From: Deltaproteobacteria bacterium
Lineage (GTDB): Bacteria; Desulfobacterota; Desulfomonilia; UBA1062
Assembly: GCA_003643935.1 (NCBI GenBank)
Contig: QMLJ01000009.1
Span: 1-11,025, forward strand
Direction: 5' to 3'
Length of the DNA: 11,025 nucleotides
Numbering within the stretch: position 1 is the stretch's first letter; each line of letters starts with the position of its first letter. A program made the translations under genes and the position numbers. This document shows, one piece after another, positions 6,978-11,025 of the stretch. The notes beneath the pieces were generated by a model. It had not been told where the DNA came from, did no database searches, and saw nothing but the letters and a program-made list of their open reading frames with translations.

Positions 6978-7163
6978 GACTAACTCCTCCTTGTCCAAAC
7001 AGGAAAGGCATTAATTTACAATCTGTTTATAACAGGTCTTGCACGGATGAGGTGTAAAACTACCGAAAACAGTATGTGAAAGTTATGTAAAGATGTCTTG
7101 TGTTGTGATTCACATGATAAATAGTGTATATCGTGGAGAACTTAGAGAGGTAAGTTTATAGAC
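6978..7163. promoter_or_regulatory. Divergent promoter region between radical SAM and AOR genes, with two palindromes
   Basis: For the rightward AOR gene, TTGTGA (7103-7108) and TGTATA (7125-7130) are spaced by 16 bp and would give a leader of about 27 nt. The perfect palindrome TGTGA-T-TCACA (7104-7114) overlaps this -35. For the leftward gene, TTTACA (7058-7053) and TGTTAT (7034-7029) are spaced by 18 bp, and a second perfect palindrome, CTGTT-tat-AACAG (7023-7035), covers that -10. The placement of one symmetric site on each candidate promoter suggests separate repressor or activator control. The TGTGA/TCACA spacing is 1, not the 6 of a CRP site. Promoter matches are moderate only. Confidence 0.4.
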
Positions 7164-8906
7164 ATGAGCAAGTATACCTTAAAATGCCTTTTTGTAGACC
7201 TGGATTCGAGGTCGGTAAGATTTGAACAAGTACCGCAGGACATATCGCTTAAATACATCGGAGGCCGGGGCATAGCCACACACCTGCTAGGACTTAATCC
7301 CATGCTTAAGGCCGGGGAACCCGAGACACCCCTTATATTCTCTGCCGGGCCTCTTACAGGCTCGCGCCTGCCATCTACCGGACGCATGAGCATAAGCTCT
7401 TTTTCTCCACTTACAAATACCATAACAAGTTCGTCCGTGGGTGGAAACCTCGGCATACAGATGAGGATGGCAGGCCTGGATGTCATACACATAACAGGCA
7501 AGTCAAGAAACAAGCTGGTACTCTGCATACAGGACAGGGATGTCAGTTTTGAGGATGTAGCCCTTGGAGAAGATACCCCGCTACAAGAGGTCTTCTTGAA
7601 GCTCAGTTCCAGGGGGTCTGTTGCCGCAGTGGGTAGTGCAGGTTTTCATGGCTGTCTGTTTGCTTCTATCATGGTGGATGGTGCATATGCCGCAGGCAGG
7701 GGAGGCCTGGGTTATGTAATGGCATCAAAAAACCTTGTTGCAGTTACGGTAAGAGGTAGCCACAGGCCTGGTGTGGGGGATAGGTATATGGAGGGCATAA
7801 CCACAGAAGATATCCTGCGCCTATTTGATGCATCCCCTGCAATAATGGGCGTCTCCGGTATTCACAGGTACGGAACAGTGTCTCTAGTAGACCTTATGGC
7901 ATCTAGGCGCATGATGCCGACTGCCAATTTCAGGAAGACCTTTTTCGAACAATACAGGGCATTTTCTGCATCTCGGATAGTATCTACTTTTAAGGCAACC
8001 CACAATGGCTGCTATGCATGCCCTATAAGGTGCAAGCTTAAAAGCGATGGCGGCAAGGAACTACCCGAGTTCGAGACCGTATCTCACTTTGGGGCGCTAA
8101 ACGAGAATGCAGACCTCATGTCCATAATAGAGGCCAATCGTATATGCAATGAGGTAGGCATGGACACGATAACAGCTGCTTCCACCATTGCCTGCCTTGC
8201 CGAGATAAGGGAAAAGAAATACACCGGGGACACACTTGTCGGCAAGGTGAAAGAAATGGCATCGGGAAAGGGCCTGGGCGAGCTCTTGCAAATGGGTTCA
8301 AGGAGACTTGCAGAGGAGTTGGGCCAGCCAGGCACATCCATGAGCGTTAAATCCATGGAGATACCTGCCTATGACCCAAGGGGAGCATACGGGATGGCAT
8401 TGGGTTACTGCACGTCCACAAGAGGGGCATGCCACCTAAGGGCATACCCTATATCGCACGAGATACTGAGAAGGCCCGTGGCAACAGACAGGTTCAGCTT
8501 CCAGGGCAAGGCAAGGATTATCAAGATAGCCGAGGACGTAAATGCCGTCATAGATTCCATGGGTGCGTGCAAGTTTGCCTTCTTCGGTGCATCCATGGAG
8601 GAGTATGCCTTGGGCATGAAGGCTGTGACAGGGCTGGACATAGAGCCTCAGGACCTTATAACAATAGGCGAAAGGATATTTACCCTTGAGAGATACATAA
8701 ATTGCCAAAGGGGCTTTGCGAAAGAGGACGATTTCCTGCCAGCCAGGTTCTATAAAGAACATGGCACACCCGGCCCTGGCCTGGAGATTCCCCCTATTGA
8801 AAGGGCATTATTTAAGGAGACACTTGAAAGGTATTACAGGGTGAGGGGGTGTTCTCCCGATGGTGTGCCCACTGAAAAACGGCTGAAGGAGCTTGATATT
8901 ATATGA
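7164..8906 (+). CDS. Tungsten-type aldehyde:ferredoxin oxidoreductase family protein
   Basis: The 580-residue protein matches the AOR family in length and motifs. The N-terminal pterin-binding domain has YIGGRG (31-36) and a SAGPLTG loop (60-66). The [4Fe-4S] cluster is bound by Cys283-x2-Cys286-x3-Cys290 with the fourth ligand Cys469 in D464-x2-G-x-C469. The second pterin motif and the active-site region are at DPRGAYG (404-410) and STRGACHLR (418-426), the latter with a conserved His424. These enzymes hold a bis-pterin W or Mo and oxidise aldehydes to carboxylates with ferredoxin, or run in reverse. The cytoplasmic enzyme implies anaerobic metabolism. The ATG has only a distant ribosome site (GAGAGG, 13 nt away). 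The gene overlaps the aldolase-like gene by ATGA, so the two products are probably made together. Family firm, aldehyde unknown. Confidence 0.92.
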   Translation: MSKYTLKCLFVDLDSRSVRFEQVPQDISLKYIGGRGIATHLLGLNPMLKAGEPETPLIFSAGPLTGSRLPSTGRMSISSFSPLTNTITSSSVGGNLGIQMRMAGLDVIHITGKSRNKLVLCIQDRDVSFEDVALGEDTPLQEVFLKLSSRGSVAAVGSAGFHGCLFASIMVDGAYAAGRGGLGYVMASKNLVAVTVRGSHRPGVGDRYMEGITTEDILRLFDASPAIMGVSGIHRYGTVSLVDLMASRRMMPTANFRKTFFEQYRAFSASRIVSTFKATHNGCYACPIRCKLKSDGGKELPEFETVSHFGALNENADLMSIIEANRICNEVGMDTITAASTIACLAEIREKKYTGDTLVGKVKEMASGKGLGELLQMGSRRLAEELGQPGTSMSVKSMEIPAYDPRGAYGMALGYCTSTRGACHLRAYPISHEILRRPVATDRFSFQGKARIIKIAEDVNAVIDSMGACKFAFFGASMEEYALGMKAVTGLDIEPQDLITIGERIFTLERYINCQRGFAKEDDFLPARFYKEHGTPGPGLEIPPIERALFKETLERYYRVRGCSPDGVPTEKRLKELDII

Positions 8907-10039
8907 TGGAGACCATAGAAAAATACCTTGGTAAGCTCGTGGCCCAGGGTTTGGTTGATAGTAGTGAGGATGCATCACTGTTCTCTATGGATGACAGGAT
9001 ATACTCTAAGGATGAGAACATACCGCAGATTGTGGAGTACCTGTTCAAGACTCTTAACATAACCAGCCTTATCATTGCGAGGCCCTCAAGGCTTATCCTA
9101 AATATAATAGGTGAGCTTAAAAAGGTGTGTCCTGATAGAATAGCACCTAAGGACAGCGAGAGTATCACCTTTATACATGATATACCTGTGTTACAGGACA
9201 TGGACAGCAAGACAATTGCTACTGCCCTTAAGAGACGCAAGGGTTGTATTGCAACGGATGGATCCATAATTGCGACAGGTAGCATTACACTCGAACAGGC
9301 ATTTGTTGTTTTCAGCTCCATATGCTTTGCCTTGTTTGTAAAGTATTTCTCTGATGTCCTTAATTCACTCGGCGGCTCACATGGTAACGTACATGACGAA
9401 TGTACTGTAATTGAACCATCATCAACGATACTCGGCATGATAGGCCCGCCAGGGCCTATAAGGAGGCCGTCCTTGGTAATACCGGAATCAGAGTATGATG
9501 TCATATCCACCAAGGTAGACACGGGAAAGGCCACGGTTGAAAGTGGGCTTGTTGATTCATTTTTTGGAAATATTTCTTACACCTTGGATGACTATATGTA
9601 CATTAGCCAGACCGCAGCTGCCCTGGACGAACTGGAGGGTCTTATAGACAAGGTAGCCCTTGATGGATCATCCACGAATGATATCACGTCTTCCTCGGAG
9701 ATGGGCTCACACCTTAGAATACACGAGCTGACCCTGGATAGGGCCATACTACATGGACACCCCAAGTTCTCAGTTATAATGTCCATGTATGGCAAACCCA
9801 TGGAACTCGGTGAGAAGAGATACCTAGGGGATATACCCGTGGTGTATGGCAGGGTAGGGGCAGGTAAGAAAGGCCTCGTACATGTCTTGCCTCCTGCAAT
9901 GCAGGAATCTCGTGCAGCCATAGCATATGGCCACGGCACATTCACGAGCGGCAGTGAGAGCTTCCTGGATGCGTTTGATAAGATGCTTTACATTGAAAAT
10001 GCGTGCTTTGAGATGTTAAAAGGGCTCCTCTCAATATAA
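8903..10039 (+). CDS. Class II aldolase/adducin-like protein with a degenerate N-terminal repeat
   Basis: In this 378-residue protein, residues about 205-378 look like a functional class II (zinc) aldolase domain of the fuculose-phosphate aldolase type: GNIS (222-225), Glu266 in SSSEMGSH as the likely acid/base, HGHP with His284 and His286, and GHG with His344 as zinc ligands. Residues about 85-155 resemble the end of that same domain (HDIPV versus GDIPV; CIATDGSIIATGSITLEQAF versus AIAYGHGTFTSGSESFLDAF), but GHG has become TDG, so the first copy cannot bind zinc the same way. The family cleaves or forms hydroxy-carbonyl C-C bonds, or decarboxylates. It starts within the AOR stop (ATGA) with AAGGAG 11 nt upstream, and a second ATG at 8906 could also serve. 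An aldehyde released here could be oxidised by the AOR; this is inference. Confidence 0.8.
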   Translation: MMETIEKYLGKLVAQGLVDSSEDASLFSMDDRIYSKDENIPQIVEYLFKTLNITSLIIARPSRLILNIIGELKKVCPDRIAPKDSESITFIHDIPVLQDMDSKTIATALKRRKGCIATDGSIIATGSITLEQAFVVFSSICFALFVKYFSDVLNSLGGSHGNVHDECTVIEPSSTILGMIGPPGPIRRPSLVIPESEYDVISTKVDTGKATVESGLVDSFFGNISYTLDDYMYISQTAAALDELEGLIDKVALDGSSTNDITSSSEMGSHLRIHELTLDRAILHGHPKFSVIMSMYGKPMELGEKRYLGDIPVVYGRVGAGKKGLVHVLPPAMQESRAAIAYGHGTFTSGSESFLDAFDKMLYIENACFEMLKGLLSI

Positions 10040-10090
10040 GCTGTTAACAACAATGCCTGATGCCATGGCCATAAGAGGCCGGGATACAAA
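10040..10090. other. Convergent intergenic gap without a clear terminator
   Basis: The 51 nt between the aldolase-like and the Cys-less KAS III stop codons hold a GCCATGGC palindrome and a weak GGCC-ATAAGA-GGCC hairpin with no T-run on either strand. No convincing intrinsic terminator is visible. Confidence 0.4.
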
Positions 10091-10981
10091 TCAGAACCTG
10101 TAGGTTGTGCACCCTACCTGTATTCCTGAACCCACGCCTATTATCAGTGCATTGTCCCCATTCTTGGCAAGACCATTATCAGTTAGGTGGCCAATAGCAC
10201 TGGGTAAGGATGTATTAAACAGGTCAGAATCTCGCCTTGCCACGTTTACCATCCTTGAGCTTTCAATACCCAAGAACTCACCAAGGGCGTCCACAAACCC
10301 GGGAGATATCTGCTGCGGTACTATCCAGTCAAAGTCATCCATGCGTAGTTTTTCCCGGGTAAGGAATTCCTCCAGGCCCCTGGAGATGGCATCCAGGTAT
10401 ATGTTTTCTATGTCAGGAGATTTCCTGAACATCATGGTAAGCCTTTTGTTCTTAAAGGAGATAAATGATTCATAGGTATCCTGTAACTCTGCAAATGTCC
10501 TGAAGTAAAACGGTCCGAAACCAGAATCATTTCTCCCGTTTTTGCCAAGTATCATAGCGGCACCGGACAGAATGAATCCGCTATTATCACTTTTTTCATT
10601 CATTTCATAATCAATCACATCTCCACTTACTATTAGGCCTGCCTTGACCCTACCTGCATCCGCCATTGCATCGACCACCTGGCATGCATTGAGAAAACCC
10701 ATTGCCCCGTTTAGAAGGTCAAAGGATAGTGTCTTAGGTTCGGAACTGTCTTCCTTATCATGGTTGATACCAAGGTCGTTCTGTACAAAGCTGGCAAATG
10801 CTGGCTCACAGAAATAGTTGTCCCTGTATACAGATACGTTTATAAGCACACCGATATCTTCCTTTTTGTACGCAGAGTTTTCTATGCATGGCATGGCTGC
10901 CTTTCTTATAAGTTCAAGGGAAGTTGTAGTTGACCCGCTGTTATCTTCAAACCTTCCTATGGATGAAATCTTCACACTCAT
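10091..10981 (-). CDS. KAS III-like protein lacking catalytic Cys and His (pseudo-ketosynthase)
   Basis: The 296-residue protein aligns by eye with the active KAS III at 92-1204. SFDLLNGAMGFLNA matches TFDVSNACAGMFTA, and the C-terminal glycine-rich strand GVGSGIQVG (282-290) is kept. The acyl-accepting Cys is replaced by Ala93 and the active-site His by Pro222 (IVPQQ versus IMHQT), while the Asn is retained as Asn256 (FNTSLPSA). It is also shorter because about 40 N-terminal residues of the standard fold are missing. Claisen condensation through a Cys-bound acyl group is therefore impossible, so a structural partner, chain-length or substrate-binding role, or a different chemistry, is likely. 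The ATG at 10981 follows GGAAGGG. The reading frame is intact and well conserved, so it does not look like a decaying gene. A partner gene may lie beyond the right edge. Confidence 0.8.
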   Translation of the reverse strand: MSVKISSIGRFEDNSGSTTTSLELIRKAAMPCIENSAYKKEDIGVLINVSVYRDNYFCEPAFASFVQNDLGINHDKEDSSEPKTLSFDLLNGAMGFLNACQVVDAMADAGRVKAGLIVSGDVIDYEMNEKSDNSGFILSGAAMILGKNGRNDSGFGPFYFRTFAELQDTYESFISFKNKRLTMMFRKSPDIENIYLDAISRGLEEFLTREKLRMDDFDWIVPQQISPGFVDALGEFLGIESSRMVNVARRDSDLFNTSLPSAIGHLTDNGLAKNGDNALIIGVGSGIQVGCTTYRF

Positions 10982-11025
10982 GTCTGTCCCTTCCTTTCCT
11001 TGTTTATGTTAAGAAGCGCTTGCTA
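10982..11025. other. Right-edge leader of the Cys-less KAS III gene
   Basis: These 44 nt contain the ribosome site of the leftward gene and an AAGCGCTT palindrome (11014-11021). Stop codons occur on the minus strand, so the tail of an upstream gene could end here, but nothing supports a specific frame. Confidence 0.3.

Noticed and set aside
6978..6998. Upstream TTG start for the radical SAM protein adding seven residues
   Set aside because: The added codons are themselves the AAGGAGGAG ribosome site for the ATG at 6977, and homologues of this type begin near the KALFIYP strand.
7104..7114. CRP binding site
   Set aside because: The half-sites TGTGA and TCACA are separated by 1 bp rather than 6, so a CRP dimer would not fit.
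8899..9534. 211-codon open frame on the minus strand opposite the aldolase-like gene
   Set aside because: The plus-strand protein has recognisable family motifs across this region; the minus frame has none and no good ribosome site.
10040..10090. Bidirectional terminator
   Set aside because: Only a 4-bp GGCC stem and a NcoI-type palindrome are visible, with no T-run on either strand.

Overview
The window holds seven complete protein genes, one gene fragment at the left edge and one possible 16-codon leader ORF. No rRNA, tRNA, CRISPR array, transposase or phage gene was seen. Base composition is moderate, and the genes use ATA (Ile) and AGG (Arg) codons heavily throughout. A tungsten-type aldehyde:ferredoxin oxidoreductase and a B12-type radical SAM enzyme point to a strict anaerobe. 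My guess is a bacterium of the Desulfobacterota or Nitrospirota type, but the sequence alone does not settle the phylum.

Layout, left to right. (1) Leftward: a fully active-looking KAS III (FabH-like) enzyme (92-1204), followed after 29 nt by the first 20 codons of another gene (1-62) whose start resembles the degenerate KAS III at the far right. (2) A 317-nt divergent intergenic region with phased CTAG sites, a stem-loop followed by T8, and a 16-codon ORF behind an ideal Shine-Dalgarno. (3) A rightward, tightly coupled trio: a ThDP-dependent decarboxylase/carboligase (1522-3189), a zinc alcohol dehydrogenase (3194-4417) and an extended SDR (4420-5418). (4) A leftward B12-binding/radical SAM/DUF4070 protein (5415-6977) whose stop codon overlaps that of the SDR. 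(5) A rightward pair, the aldehyde:ferredoxin oxidoreductase (7164-8906) and a two-part class II aldolase-like protein (8903-10039), joined by an ATGA overlap. (6) A leftward short KAS III homologue (10091-10981) that has lost the catalytic Cys and His.

How the genes may work together (inference). The set combines carbon-carbon bond chemistry (KAS III, ThDP enzyme, class II aldolase), carbonyl redox chemistry (zinc dehydrogenase, SDR, AOR) and a possible radical methylation or tailoring step. I do not recognise this as a named pathway. A small-molecule or lipid biosynthetic or modification locus is the most economical reading. The most unusual signals are the Cys-less KAS III paired in one locus with an active one, the degenerate duplicated aldolase coupled to an AOR, and the elaborate divergent control region.
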